Origin: Sanderia malayensis
Lineage: Eukaryota; Cnidaria; Scyphozoa; Semaeostomeae; Pelagiidae
DNA: 64,000 nucleotides
Assembly: GCA_013076295.1 (NCBI GenBank)
Contig: RQOL01000905.1
Coordinates: 98,701-162,700, forward strand
Direction: 5' to 3'
The position numbers and the translations under genes are program-made. Numbering within the stretch: the stretch's first letter is position 1; every line of letters begins with the position of its first letter. Below the pieces are notes generated by a model, which worked only from the letters and a program-made list of their open reading frames with translations, had not been told where the DNA came from and did not search any database. Of the stretch, positions 11,641 through 23,468 are shown one piece after another.

Positions 11641-11760
11641 AGATCTCTTCACATGGCATCACAATAATCGGACACGTAAGTAATTTTTTGATTTACAGTT
11701 CTTGTCTATATTTTGCAAACCAGTGATCAACAAGCACAGAGAAAACCTTTTAGCAGAGAT
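11570..11760. repeat. conserved tail of the array block, copy A
   Basis: The stretch from 'tgcacaagataaacataatc' through 'ttctttgtctatattttgc'-like text to 'ccagtgatcaacaagcac' is nearly the same at 31850-32015 and 38100-38285. In all three places it lies upstream of a lectin gene. Confidence 0.75.
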
Positions 11761-12397
11761 TTTTGCAATGATTGCAACTCACTTTTTGGGCAGAAAAGAA
11801 CTTGTTGGAATGAATGGAGAAATGACAAACAATATCTTATTTGGAAACTCTAAATAAATAACTGTTAATTTACTTTAAGATATTGCTTCATTTTCATGCA
11901 AGAATTTCTGTCGAAAGTTTTTTCATTGGAATGTTAACAGAATATGTCAAAATCCGTCCAAAATTCAGCGATACCCTATAATTGATAACATGACACTTCG
12001 TTACAACAACTGCTAGAAAATAGTTATAATCGCGGTAAGATAACTGAATCTAGACAATAAAGTTTGTCCGATTAAAATATTAACAAAATTTAAATTTATT
12101 TATTTGGAAAGTATTTTAAGCTAAAGGGTCAAGACAGTTGTATGCTAAATTTAGATCATCTTCTTTTCAATGAAAGAAAATTTTGCGTGGAAATGTTATA
12201 ATTATTGGCGCTTTATTTACTCGATTTCAATAATTTTCATGAAAAATTTTCAATCTGTGGGATATTTAAAACAGTACAATAAGGCTTAAATTAGGTTTTC
12301 ACTTGAAAACTTATACAATTTTGAGTATATTTTTGACGGAAGTTTATTATTGAAACACCTTTGGTGTCTATGAATTGCGATGTAAATTTTTTTGTAT
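11760..12397. other. A+T-rich spacer of block A
   Basis: No gene is seen. The part 12240-12397 aligns loosely with 32030-32170 of block B, which shows that the duplicated block continues here. Confidence 0.45.
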
Positions 12398-14172
12398 AAG
12401 TCTTCATGCAACGAAATTTTACATTGTGTTTTTGTATAAAAAAAACTATGAATTTCAATGCACTGATTAACGTGACGCAAATAAAATTAGCAAATCATGT
12501 ATGCTCTTTTCTCTATGAACCTTCAAAGTACATCAGAAACAGAACATCACTGTGATGTCACCCAAAGTCGTGTCTGCAACGTCCATAAGGCTTGCAGCCT
12601 TTCTTCTATTGAAATTCAACATGGCAAGCTTTGAGTGAGCGCACACATGAGCGGTATTTCGAAAGCAAATAAATCATATAACTATTTATAGCAATAATAA
12701 TAATAATAATTTTGAAAAACACCGTTCGACAGTGCTCAATACACATTTGTGTACAGCGGTATATAGAATTGAATTGATTGATGTTCAATAAAAAAGACAC
12801 ATAATTCCCTGCAACTCTGAGTTTCGTGCTTATGCACTCAACAGGCAGATTAAATCTGCCTGATGAGTGCTACTATTTATATGTCGTAGAGATACATAAC
12901 GGGGACTATTGTACGATTACAAGGTGTTATGAAAAAGTATCGCTTCATAATATTGCTGATAGTATTTCAAAACGCATCAAATAGAACAGAAGGACGTTAG
13001 GAGGTTAAGTCTTTACTTTCCGACTCGTTTATTTTGTCAATAAGGGCCTTGTCTGCAACGAAATGAAACTCGTAGGAACATACACTTGGCCAGACTTGAG
13101 CCATGTGCATTCCTGTTGTTAATTTTGCAACAGAACGGAGCAACAAATGATTTCACATCATTACGAAAAATCCACTCTTACTTAAACAATGAATGTAAAA
13201 GTCGAGGAAAGTAATATAAACGACAACGAAAGTAAAATACAGGTTTTTTATTTTATAAGAGACCTAGCTCAAGCCCTACTAGTAAAAGTTTCTTAAATTT
13301 TCTATTGTTTTGTTAAGGAAAACAAAAGAACAAAAGAATCTATTGTAATTTAGCACAAATTCTACTTCTTCTACTTGTTCTCGTTCGCCCTTGAAAAACA
13401 TATAAGTTTGATTTTAAATAATTGTTTATAGGATTGGTAATAAAGCTATATAAAGTAATAGCAAATGGGGTGTGTCGACTTTGTCAGTGGGGCGAATTGG
13501 TAAAACATGTGGGGCGACTTGACTTGAAAGTGGTCGGATTTGACCATTTTGTGGTGGGGCGAGTTGATTTGTTACCTTCGCCCGAAATGGTTAGGCCCAA
13601 GCCGACCAACAATAACAACGAAAATGTCAGAAAAATTGGGATTTTCGGGGTGACATCTAAAGAATTTTAATTTCCGAAGTTTCGAAAAATAATTCAATAT
13701 CTGTAACTTTAAGTTTAAACAAGGTATTACAAAGAATAACAGCTGGGAGCTGGGATAAGCCAAATCAGAGCTACGTGTCGTGCTAGAGACATTTTTCGGA
13801 GGTACCGATTTGCAAAATTAAATTGTGTCTCGAAAGTTAAATGAAATCACACAAATTACTTTCAGAATGAAGTCAAAAGGTTCGCCCTTACTGTGATGCA
13901 ACCACAGCTTAAATTTTCCCACCCTGAGTTGATTTATTAACAAAAATCCAGACAACGTTTGAAAAACTTCATTGACCTCCATTGGAAAAAGTTCTTCGTG
14001 TCATCACTGTGACGTCACAGTGTTGTTGTATTTTTTCCAAAAGGTGGCCTGAAGGTGAAGTTAAAGTAACTTATACTTGTCAAATGCGCATAAAAATTGC
14101 ACTAAATCGATCAGTATTGGCTTTCAATAAGGTCAAAACACTATATTCCAAATTTTGTTGAATTAGCAATTT
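12398..14172. mobile_element. TTAA-family DNA element, diverged copy inserted in block A
   Basis: The left end reads tgcaacgaaattttacattg and the right end ttgttgaattagcaatttaa, decayed versions of the termini at 7472 and 8731. The interior matches that element in long blocks (12410-12990 with 7480-7900; 13575-14130 with 8100-8650). It also carries an AAT microsatellite (about 12688-12708) and a GGGGCGA-rich tract. Block B lacks it at the equivalent point (about 32170), so that copy is the empty site. Confidence 0.65.
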
Positions 14173-14458
14173 AAGCCTTGGGACACTTCCAGACACCATT
14201 TTACCAAAAGCGGTGCAATACGTTTGCTCACCATGTGCAAGTTCAATTTGATAACAAAGTCAAAGAGATTATAAATCTTTGTGAAGCTTGATGTGTAATA
14301 TATTCTCCCCTACAAGAACAACCAAACATCTTAGCTTTGCAAAATGCTTCTCTTCAGAATTAGGGAGCAGCATTAAGCTCCAACACACTTTTCTAATAGT
14401 TCCACGCAGACAATGATTATGATGTTTTTCCTCTCCTTTTAGTATTATTGGCCAGATA

Positions 14459-15856
14459 ATGCTTCGTGTTATAATCTCAACCATTTTTTTGTCGTCAACC
14501 CTGTTAGTGCATGTGCGTTGCCAAGCGACATGTACCGATCCACTGGCCATGGCCGAGTTGCGTGTTCTCAATTCAAAGAAATGTGTTGACATCAGTGGTA
14601 GCGAAGGCGCAGGCAGTATTGGCACACACGACTGTGACGGCTACAGAGACCAGCAAATCATCTTCTGTGTTGACGGCACTATCCGTAACCAGGCAACAAA
14701 CTATTGTTTCACACCAACGAATCCCAGTGAGAGCAGCGGGTCGGTGACGTCATCTCGATGCATTCTCCTTCCAAATATCCCGGAACATCAAAAGTGGAAA
14801 TTTGGGAAAACAAAAGTGTTCACGGACAACGGTGGCATTGAGCAAGAAGCAAAGGAGATTATTAATGAGGCAAACGGGAAATGTCTTGATATTTCAGGAA
14901 GAAGTGGAGAAGGTGAAGTTAACTTTCATGAATGCGAAGATACGGATGATCAATACTTCTATTTCCGTTCCAGAGGAAAGGAGCTTGGCTTTGGTCGGCT
15001 GATCAACGAAAAATCCGATCTTTGCCTCGATGTCAAAGGTCATAAAGGAGGCAAACTAAAGAAGGATACAAACGTCCTGATCCATGAATGCGAGGATCAG
15101 ATGGACCAATGGTTTCGATATTATGAAAATGGTGAGCTGGTTAACGAAGAATCGAAATGGTGTGTAGAAGTATCAGGTTTGTCGGGCAGCGGCAACATTG
15201 TTGTCCACACTTGCGAAGACTTAAAAGACCAGATGTGGACCCGACCAGAGCAACTCTGCGATGGCGAATTTTGTTCATTTCGAAACAAGAAGTCAGGCCT
15301 GTGTATGGACGTTCCAGGAGCAGGAGGACATGGCAACATTGCTACTGCCGATTGTGACGCATTACCAGATCAGCGTTTCAAGTGGATAGCAAAGAAATGG
15401 ACAAGCCCAAATGCAAAATGGAACTTGGTTGCATGTAATACCAACGGAAAGGTGAGCCATGAAGTTTCTAACGAAGTCACCTATTCAAAGACCATCGATA
15501 CATCTATAACAGTGACAGTCAGTGCTGAAATGGAGGCCGGAGTTTCTTTTGCAACGGTAAAGACTTCGACCAGTGTCTCTGCTTCCTTATCTGCGGCTTG
15601 GACATCCAGCTCAACAGAGACCAAGACAACAACCCTCAGTTGTGATAACTACAGTAATGGAGATCCTTTTGACAATGGCTGCATGTGGCAGTTGGAGGTC
15701 AAGATGGAGAACACAGTCAGCAAAAAAGAGCTGTCTTGGAAACCTCAAATTGTGAAATGCACACGTCGTCAAGTAGAACCGCAATGCCCTCCCTTCACAA
15801 AGTGCACTGATGACGATTGCACTGGCTGCGAAGAGACAAACGAAAAAAGAAAGTAG
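14459..15856 (+). CDS. secreted ricin-type lectin with beta-rich C-terminal domain, gene A (intact)
   Basis: An intronless 465-codon frame starts at 14459 with a hydrophobic signal peptide (residues 1-21, ending near HVRC|Q). Residues about 27-318 form six ricin-B-like repeats, each with a C-[VFLM]-[DTE] start and a DQxxF/W-type end (DQQIIF, HQKWKF, DQYFYF, DQWFRY, DQMWTR, DQRFKW), enough for two beta-trefoils. Residues about 321-465 are Ser/Thr-rich alternating strands (for example TVTVSAEMEAGVSF) followed by a Cys-rich tail ending EKRK. The two-trefoil plus beta-domain plan resembles CEL-III-type or aerolysin-like haemolytic lectins; sugar binding is likely and membrane activity is only inferred. 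A splice-acceptor-like ttttag lies 16 nt before the ATG, suggesting an upstream non-coding exon. ATTAAA lies at 15895-15900. Confidence 0.85.
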   Translation: MLRVIISTIFLSSTLLVHVRCQATCTDPLAMAELRVLNSKKCVDISGSEGAGSIGTHDCDGYRDQQIIFCVDGTIRNQATNYCFTPTNPSESSGSVTSSRCILLPNIPEHQKWKFGKTKVFTDNGGIEQEAKEIINEANGKCLDISGRSGEGEVNFHECEDTDDQYFYFRSRGKELGFGRLINEKSDLCLDVKGHKGGKLKKDTNVLIHECEDQMDQWFRYYENGELVNEESKWCVEVSGLSGSGNIVVHTCEDLKDQMWTRPEQLCDGEFCSFRNKKSGLCMDVPGAGGHGNIATADCDALPDQRFKWIAKKWTSPNAKWNLVACNTNGKVSHEVSNEVTYSKTIDTSITVTVSAEMEAGVSFATVKTSTSVSASLSAAWTSSSTETKTTTLSCDNYSNGDPFDNGCMWQLEVKMENTVSKKELSWKPQIVKCTRRQVEPQCPPFTKCTDDDCTGCEETNEKRK

Positions 15857-15859
15857 TAG

Positions 15860-18455
15860 AAGACTCTACCCAAAGATATTACCATTGTAATCAAATTAAA
15901 TTAATTCAAATTCTGCTTCTTTTTGCCTTTTGACGTACTTGCGCAAACAAGTATGGGATGACGTTGAATGGGATGAAATGTTGTGTTTTCTGTTTATGTT
16001 TATCTGCCCATATTTAGTCAGACCAGTTAATAGCCATGATTCTCAGAGGTCCCATTTGTCTACACTGAGCTGAAAGGGCGAAAACAGGAATGATGGCAAT
16101 CGAGTTGCAGAAAAATTGGTTATTTGTTCACTACCTTGATTTTCCCATGCATTCTTGTACTTATCTCTGGGAAAAGATAATAAAGGGTTTTCAGTTTTCT
16201 AAAATCTAAACCGTTCAACTCAGTCCCCATAGTCCTTGATTTTACAACCGTTCAACTCAGTCCCCATATTCCTTGATTTTACATCCTCATACTTCATCTT
16301 CCCCAAGAGAGTCCAAGTGTTGCAAAATATATGCGTTCGTTTTCAAGATAAAAATATTCCTGTAATGTTTCGGATATTAATTTACAAGCTTGAAACTGAT
16401 TGCCTGGCCTGCTTGCAAAATTGACTGGCTTCCTTTCCAGAGCGTTTGTCCAGTAATGTTTCTCTTTATATTATTTGCACGTGGTTGCTCACAAAAAGAA
16501 TTTTTTTTAAATTAACATTTTGGTTTTTATCGCTCTGTATGTTTGAATATTTTATTTGCTGAAATTCGGCTTGGGGGCAAATCTATTGCTTGCGAATAAT
16601 TGAAATCTGAATGCAAAGTCATTGTCGGAAAGTAAAAGCTCTTTGATGCATAGTTTCCAGCAAAACTCCTGTTCTGGTACTTAAAAATGATTCGCAGCCT
16701 AAGGATCAAATTCTTTAAAATGGCCACCGCTTAGCCTCCAAATGAGAAGCTGTAAGAGCGTTACCCTGTTAGTCATAGTTCAATTCAATTTCTTTATTGT
16801 TACCCTGTTAGTCATAATTCAGTTCAATGATCTCTATTGTAAAATCTCCTTAAATAGTGCAGCCTCTCATCTCTTTCAACATCATTTCTCATCAATTCAC
16901 CAACGAGGAAGAGCTCTAGTCAATCCCGTCAATCACAGCATTCTTTATCTGGCAAGCTAGTAGGATTTTTTTTCGTTTTTTGTTTCTTTGGCAGCCATTT
17001 TGTTTTTATGGGTGTGGCATTACTTTAGGATTATACTCTATCGATAGTTTTCTGTAGTTTCAATTAAATATTCTTCCGATACTTATCAAATACGTAGTTC
17101 AAACTAGATTTGTGATGAATTTTATATTAATTTATTTAGTTTGAACTTCTTGACTTCAAATGATGTTACGAACAAACCACAACAAAATTTGAGCTGTCCT
17201 TCTTCGACTACAGAAGCTGTGCGTGTCTATTAGGCATATCGCAACGAAAAGGTACGGGAAAATGTTTTTCAAGACAGGTCTTTCCGAATAAAAAATAGGA
17301 TCACTTCTTGTGGAGATGTTCCTCTCAAATTTTAAATATTTATAAGTTTATGGAAACTCCTTGCTCAAAAATGGACTTATTCGAAAAGCTGGGCAGGGCT
17401 CAATCAAAGCAGCAGAAAATCTGACATTTAAAAAACTTGCATCGCGCTTGAAAAACAAACTCTATCATAACCTTTCTTGACGGAGGACACATATTTCCTT
17501 GGGGTATCAGTTGGTGATCAGCACCAGCAAGCCATGAGTCATAGTTTTCATAAAAAAACTTTCCATTGGCTCATAATCAGTAAGTTGGCTTTAGAGAGGG
17601 AATGCTTAATCAATAGTTCACGTTAAAAAGGAGAGGCTTGATCAGATTATTATTGTGATACACATGAGGAAGGTCAAATTTTGGAAAAAAACCATCATCA
17701 TCAGGGTAGGAAATCAATGAAGAGAACTGTACAGTCATACCATTTAGAACCCGGCAGACAACAGAAGGGAAAGCCTCATTGGAACTGAAAAATGCTGCTA
17801 TATTTTCCATGGTGAAATCCTACCAAGAGTAAAGAAAACGGCAATGCCATGCGTCATCTTTGACCGTGGCGAATACGGCCACTTGGTTAGACGTCTTCAA
17901 ACTAGCACCAATTGCAAAGTTGACTACCCTGACAATTATCGATTGCGATGCTGTTTTCGATTATTTCCATGATTTCTCCTGCTTAAATTCTAAGGGAATT
18001 TGTTCCAAACGTCAAGATACTGGTGTACGTTTCCCCGCAACAAATGAGGAACAATGAGGAAATATTACGTAGTTTGTAGAACATTTCATTCGGGTGGAAT
18101 CGTCAACTATGTCAAAGCAAAATTGGGCAGCTGGTTGTGAGGGTTAACCATGAACGTTGCGAAATTGTCTCAACTTGTGACGCAGAAATAATAAATTATG
18201 CTCGAGAATAAAAATGATGCAGACAGGAGAAAAAGAATGGACTTTGAGAATGAAAGACAGTCAAGTCCAGGAACTCAGAGCAGAGAGTAATGAAGTCGGG
18301 CATGAAGGTCTTTAGCTTGGCCCTCAGGTGACGGGAACAGTGAAAAAGAAAAAAGAAAAGAGGAAAAATGCTCATGAAAGAACCTGAATAAAGAATACGC
18401 ATCACGAAGTCGTGAGACGGGAACAACGCAGGAATAGACAAACTTTGTCTGTGGA
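15860..18455. other. intergenic stretch, no gene recognised
   Basis: Contains a two-copy tandem of about 48 bp at 16210-16285 ('ccgttcaactcagtccccat') and a second short duplication at 16763-16832 ('gttaccctgttagtcat'). A minus-strand frame at 17610-17810 begins MENIAAFFSSNEAF but has no recognised domain and no supporting exon. Confidence 0.45.
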
Positions 18456-18459
18456 TTAA

Positions 18460-19727
18460 AGGGCTTATGCAGCCTAAAATTACATATAGTCTCTTTTGCT
18501 GAAAAGTATAGAATTCAACATGCTTATCAACATGCCGCAACCAGAATATAAAATATTTTGTAGTTTTTGAGTTATTCATTGTCAAAATAGGGAATTTGGA
18601 CAAATTCCGTTGAAGAAATTGACGTCAGAATGATGCACAATCCCAGACACCTTCGCGCACCACGGCTAACAAAAACAACAAACCGGCCAGACTGAAGAAC
18701 AACGTCAATATGCAACTTAAACTAGGGAAACAAACACTAATAAAGAGTATTAAAAAAGCATTTCATAGTCGAACATGTGTTGTCGGAGAACCCAACAGCG
18801 CGAGTTGGACCAACACTTAATTCATCTCTCTCCATAACTCTCGAAACTCTTCTAAAGACCTGGATTTGACCGTAACAACTGAAGACAAAACAGTACAATG
18901 AACAAAACTCATATGATTCCATAGAATTAATGTTTAACAGTTGCCAATAATTTATTAAATAATAAATGAACTAACCAATTATCAACATAAGTTTTATTTT
19001 CAAAACGGGCATCCAGCTCTTTCATTCAGAGATAGGCCTTCACAACCCGAACCTTTATCATCACTGCCGTACCCAGCTCTGGGTCTTCTTGCAAGAAGAG
19101 GTTCCCCTTCGTACAAATTTCGACTATACGAAGACTATTGAATAGTCTTCGTCTTCTTCGCTACACTCTCAAGAAGACTTCTTCCTTCGTTGTCAGAGGA
19201 ATTTGTTTTCACTAATATTTTCGCAATCCGACATTTTGAAAAGATTTTAGCCAGACACTGTTTCAACATGCCGGGTAGCTCTTCCTCAGAGAACAATAGT
19301 TGAAGAACAATAGCTCGGTTCATTCTGACGTCACATTTCACCAAAATCATGAAAATTTTATTTTTTTCAAAATTTGTCAAAATTTTTATGTTCTATTGAA
19401 AACAACAGAAATTGACTCATAATGTGAGGAAAATATCGCGCTTTTAGCCACAGGTGAGATAATTGAAATCGGCGTCGCCTAAGTCGAGTTATTAAAAACA
19501 CTGTGGCGCGCGGTCAATTTTTCCCATACTGACCCCTATAAAAAATGATTTGCGTGTCATCAAACTGACGTCACAGCTCTTCAACAGACCTGGGTTTCTT
19601 TGAGCTTGAAAAAAACATACTTATACTCGTCAGAAAACACTCAAAATAGGTTCATAGTGATACTCAGATCTTTTTCTTTCCATTTCCGTAAAAAAATCGA
19701 GATGTCATTTTAGGCTGCATAAGCCCT
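18460..19727. mobile_element. non-autonomous TTAA-target DNA transposon, 1268 bp
   Basis: TTAA lies at 18456-18459 and 19728-19731. The ends are AGGGCTTATGCAGCCTAAAAT and its inverse ATTTTAGGCTGCATAAGCCCT. Length and interior features (gacgtcac palindromes, an 'acttatactcgtcag' phrase near the right end) match the element at 7472-8731, so it is a sister subfamily. No transposase frame is present. Confidence 0.75.
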
Positions 19728-19731
19728 TTAA

Positions 19732-20800
19732 TCGAAAATGGAAAAACATCAACTACAAACATTTGCATCCTGGCAACGTTGGAAACAGTTCAACCATGTA
19801 GGGCAACGCCAAATACGGTTGAATAAAATAAAAGAAGACACCTCTGTTGTTTTGTGAAGGATTCTGTCACGGGGGGGGGGGGGGGCAGGTCGAATGATAA
19901 AGATGGATGAACATGAAGAAATTTCTATTATTGTGATTAGAGAACGGATACAAGCGAAAGGTTGCAATTGGAACAGCGACATGTTAGACATTTGATTATT
20001 GTTAAGTTTGAAACAAACAAGCACAGCGTTAAATGCCATACTTCGTAAGACTTCCAGACTTGTAATTAAACAAATCAAAAATGTCGAAAAGGCTGTCATC
20101 TAGCGTAACAATAGCAACGATATCAAATCGCAGCTAATCCATGATGTAATCGGTAAATTTAAAGAAAAGGGTCTTTTTCGGGGGATAAACATTAAAACTA
20201 CATGTAATCCAAAAAATGAACAGTACAGTATGATCGTTCATACATTTCATACACAAAACAAATCAATATCGTAAGTATAAACGTCGCAATTGAAATAATA
20301 ACATTAATATGCGATTAAATAATCATCATCTTAATAATATAAAAACTGGAATTGGGTCAGCGAAGTGAAATGTGCATAGGGATTTGGATACAAGCAGTAA
20401 AATTGGAGACACCGCAAAGCCTTGGGGAAAGGAAAAAGAACATGCATCTGGGAATGTCTCCCGGGGACGAAAACTTTACGTAAAATAGCAAGGAGGCAAA
20501 TGTCACAAAACAAAATGGAAAGGCCTAATTTGAAAAGCCCAGACATAATAAAAATTAAAAACATGAGGTAAAGAAATTTCCTAAACATACAGCTGGTTCT
20601 TGCAGTTGCCAAAAAACTGGTTGAAATATAGGAATGCAGATGAAATGTGGAAAACGCAAAGAAAATAAACATAGAACAAAATTCTTAAAAGAATATGGCG
20701 TGAAACAAAGAGGAGCAAACTCACTGGTGTTTTGTGATGTTCTTTGAGAAGACGTTGCATTTGCTGAGAATGACTCACTGAAAATGTTGGTGCTCAAACA
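19732..20800. other. intergenic stretch with a G homopolymer
   Basis: A run of 16 G lies at about 19870-19885. Several minus-strand frames are hydrophobic because the plus strand is A-rich; none has a family signature. Confidence 0.4.
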
Positions 20801-20809
20801 ACTTGCCGA

Positions 20810-21945
20810 GTCTATGAAAAATGAGAACTATAAGGATTTAGTGAGAACTTACCATATGAGTGGTTTAACATAGGCTAAGACAATTAATATCAAAGTCGGC
20901 AGAGGAATTTGAAATGGATGCGCTGCACACAGGGAAGGGCCCGTTGCCAGGCGATGCGTAGGTATCATGAGACTCTTTCTCGTGATACCTGAAAATTTCT
21001 GCAGTGACTCGCACAAAAGATTTTAGTTGTAGCCATTGAGGTAGGACATAATAAACACCAGAGTACAAACCATGCTCCTCGCGGTGAAACAGTTGGGACG
21101 CCATCTTGTTGGAGGCTCATTTGAAAATTTCACGTTCTGTACCCTTGAACGAAAATTGAACAAACATTACGTGAATATTACAATTGCTCAGACTCAAATA
21201 AAGATTGGAACCTTCGTAATATCATAGACTCAGATTTAACATATTAAAGCTCTATTGCTGGATTGAGTGTATTACTACTGTTTTCGGAAAGTAGAGTTGC
21301 ATTTTGCGGACCACACCCAAATACGATAACCTAGATACCAAACGACCCACCTTTAGCTGCCGTTGATAGGTGTTAGGCTCCCGATAAAAAAGGGCATAAC
21401 TTTTGAACTGTCTTCCACAATTGTTATTGCAGATTCGTACTCAGGAGGTTATTGCCCATCGATTGATACCTAATTTACCCTATTTGAGGGTGTACTGTAA
21501 AATGCAAACTGCCCGTACTTTTTATCGCCAAATTCTTAGGCTACTTGTTTTCAGGCAGCACTGCACTGCAAAATATGGTCTTCTAAAATAGTAGTAATTC
21601 ACCCGATCCACAAATAAAACTTTAATATATTGAATCGACAATGACTTTAGGAACATTTCAGTATTTATTTGATCTTCAGCAATAATAATATTCACGTATT
21701 TTACATTTGAATTGTAAGGCATCAGACCGTAAAATTCACCTGCGAGCCTCGAACAAAATGGCCGAAAAATGCTTCAACTTTGGAATCGATGCGTCAATAG
21801 GAGTGCGCACTCTAGTGTATCTTATATCCTACCTTACCTTTATGGTTCCAACTGATTCATGCCTATGTATTTTCCTTTGGGCCTGCTATCTGTTTTATAT
21901 GCTATGCTTTTCAACGAGGTCTTGCGATACCTTGATTGAACAAAT
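20810..21945. repeat. second copy of the 1-235 repeat, interrupted
   Basis: 20810-21020 matches 1-160 and 21889-21945 matches 175-235. The insert between them (21021-21888) has no recognised structure. Confidence 0.5.
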
Positions 21946-22384
21946 TAGTTAAACAATGTTTTTTTTCCATTTATTCAAAGTAATGAGGAACATATATCTT
22001 TGGGTCGTTTTGTTTACAGTTTAGCTCGGCTAGAAGAAGGCATCTGTCGAAAAATTGTCTGAAAATATGACATGTAAAACATTTTTGATAATATTAGTTC
22101 CACACTGCACTTAGTTAGCTCATGAATATACCCTTGTACTTTTTATGTCCAGGACGTGAAATTGGCAAATTTTTTTGCCAAGAAGTAAGCTATTCAGTTT
22201 TGCCGGAGCTCAGTTTTAAGCTTGCAGGGTTTGACTTTGATATTAATTAATTTGTTTAAGAAACTACACGTACATTTTGCGACATGATAGCAGAGCGTTG
22301 TTGTTATTCTATTGAGAAAATGTTGCTTTTACTCATAGAAGAACAAGAGAAAGTAAAGTAGTTTAGAAGCTGAAGTTGAAACGT

Positions 22385-22593
22385 AATGAAGAACTTGTCT
22401 AGCTGACACAAAAACCTCCTAAAAAATGCAGAAAAATCATGAGAAATATCCAACAGAAATTAATGCACGCAGGTTGCAGATCCCGATCGAAGAGATATCG
22501 ACAAGATCAGACACGGAGGAAGAAACTAAAATTACACATTCAAGAATTCCAAAACGTTTTTAATGCATTGGAAAGTGCAACGGATGGACCTAT
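22385..22593 (+). pseudogene. 5' part of an unknown reading frame split by the gypsy element
   Basis: A Lys/Arg- and Gln-rich frame (KIMRNIQQKLMHAG ... LHIQEFQNVFNALESATDGP) runs straight into the 5' LTR. After the 3' LTR the same frame resumes (ATT GAT GAA GCT CAA) once one copy of the 4-bp target duplication is discounted. The sequence around the second part recurs at 35690-36100, so it belongs to a repeated sequence, possibly the coding end of another transposon. No family is recognised. Confidence 0.5.
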
Positions 22594-22907
22594 TGTCACG
22601 TGTATAAAGCACGTGACTGTTCATTCATTCTAGTTATATGTTGCGTGATTTTCTTCTATTTAATTATACTCTGTTTCCCTGTCAATAATCCGTTTGTATC
22701 TCTCGTCATGTACAGTTTATGTTCTTATCTTAGCTTGTGCATTGTCTCAGTGTTCCGGTAACGACAGACACTAGCCAGAACTCCGTCAATGTATAGTCTT
22801 TGTATGTGTGTAAAATAGTTAGATATATGTGTGATTCTGAATTAGTAAGACCTCGCTGAAGAACGTCTCTATCTGTGTCATACTACTGTGCCACCGTACA
22901 CGTTACA
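22594..22907 (+). repeat. 5' LTR
   Basis: Begins TGTCACGTGTATAAAGCACG and ends ACGTTACA. It carries a CACGTG E-box-like palindrome, repeated as gcacgtgac 13 nt on. The primer-binding region after it (aattggtgacagg) could not be assigned to a tRNA by eye. Confidence 0.95.
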
Positions 22908-22937
22908 AATTGGTGACAGGAGTAAACTGGCTTGATT

Positions 22938-23462
22938 ATGGCAAACGTTCTTCCCGAGCGTTTTAGTGAGGGAAATTTTAGTGGATGGTTGAAGCATTTC
23001 ACACGATGTGCACAAGCTAATGGTTGGGACACAGATGCCAAACGGTTTGCTAAATTGCCGGCATTTCTACAAGGCCCTGCAGCCACGTATTTTGAATCGT
23101 TGGGGGAGGATGAAAAAAACACGTACTCTCATTTAACGACAAGTCTTTTGCGCTGTTTTTCGCCACCAGTTGATCGTGAGCGTCACTATCGCGTATTCGA
23201 GGATTCAACTCTGCGGGCATCTGAAGACCCGATGTTGTTTTTATGGCGATTAAAGGCCTGCCTAAAAGATGCTGAGCCTGATCTAAGGAACGCAGCTTTC
23301 GATGCTTTGCTGAAGCGTCAATTTATGAAAGGCCTGCCTAACGGCATGAAAATGAAACTTTTGGAATCTAATCCAATACAGCAGTTGGACGAAATGGGGT
23401 CTTTTGCCCAGAGGCATCGCGCAATTCAAGCTTTGCCTTCAAAGCTTGAAGGCAAAGCTTGA
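22938..23462 (+). CDS. gag: gag capsid-like protein of the gypsy element
   Basis: A 174-codon frame starts at the ATG 30 nt after the LTR (MANVLPERFSEGNFSGWLKH). It has the W-rich capsid pattern of retrotransposon Gag (FLQGPAATYFESL, DEKNTYSHLTTSLLRCF, LKRQFMKGLP). It ends at a TGA that lies inside a perfect 23-bp hairpin (23420-23468). The nucleocapsid part continues in the -1 frame from about 23450. Either a programmed shift or a foldback rearrangement separates them. Confidence 0.85.
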   Translation: MANVLPERFSEGNFSGWLKHFTRCAQANGWDTDAKRFAKLPAFLQGPAATYFESLGEDEKNTYSHLTTSLLRCFSPPVDRERHYRVFEDSTLRASEDPMLFLWRLKACLKDAEPDLRNAAFDALLKRQFMKGLPNGMKMKLLESNPIQQLDEMGSFAQRHRAIQALPSKLEGKA

Positions 23463-23468
23463 ATTGCG
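23420..23468. other. perfect 23-bp hairpin across the gag stop
   Basis: Arms 23420-23442 and 23446-23468 are exact inverse complements with a 3-nt loop (agc). The gag stop (23460-23462) sits in the right arm, and the overlap with the next frame lies entirely within the structure. Confidence 0.9.

Noticed and set aside
17610..17810. Minus-strand frame MENIAAFFSSNEAF...
   Set aside because: Short, no recognised domain and no adjoining exons; kept only as a note in the intergenic entry.
19749..20797. Hydrophobic minus-strand frames that look like membrane protein segments
   Set aside because: The plus strand is A-rich, which forces Phe/Leu/Ile codons on the other strand. No family motif, splice pattern or continuous frame supports a gene.
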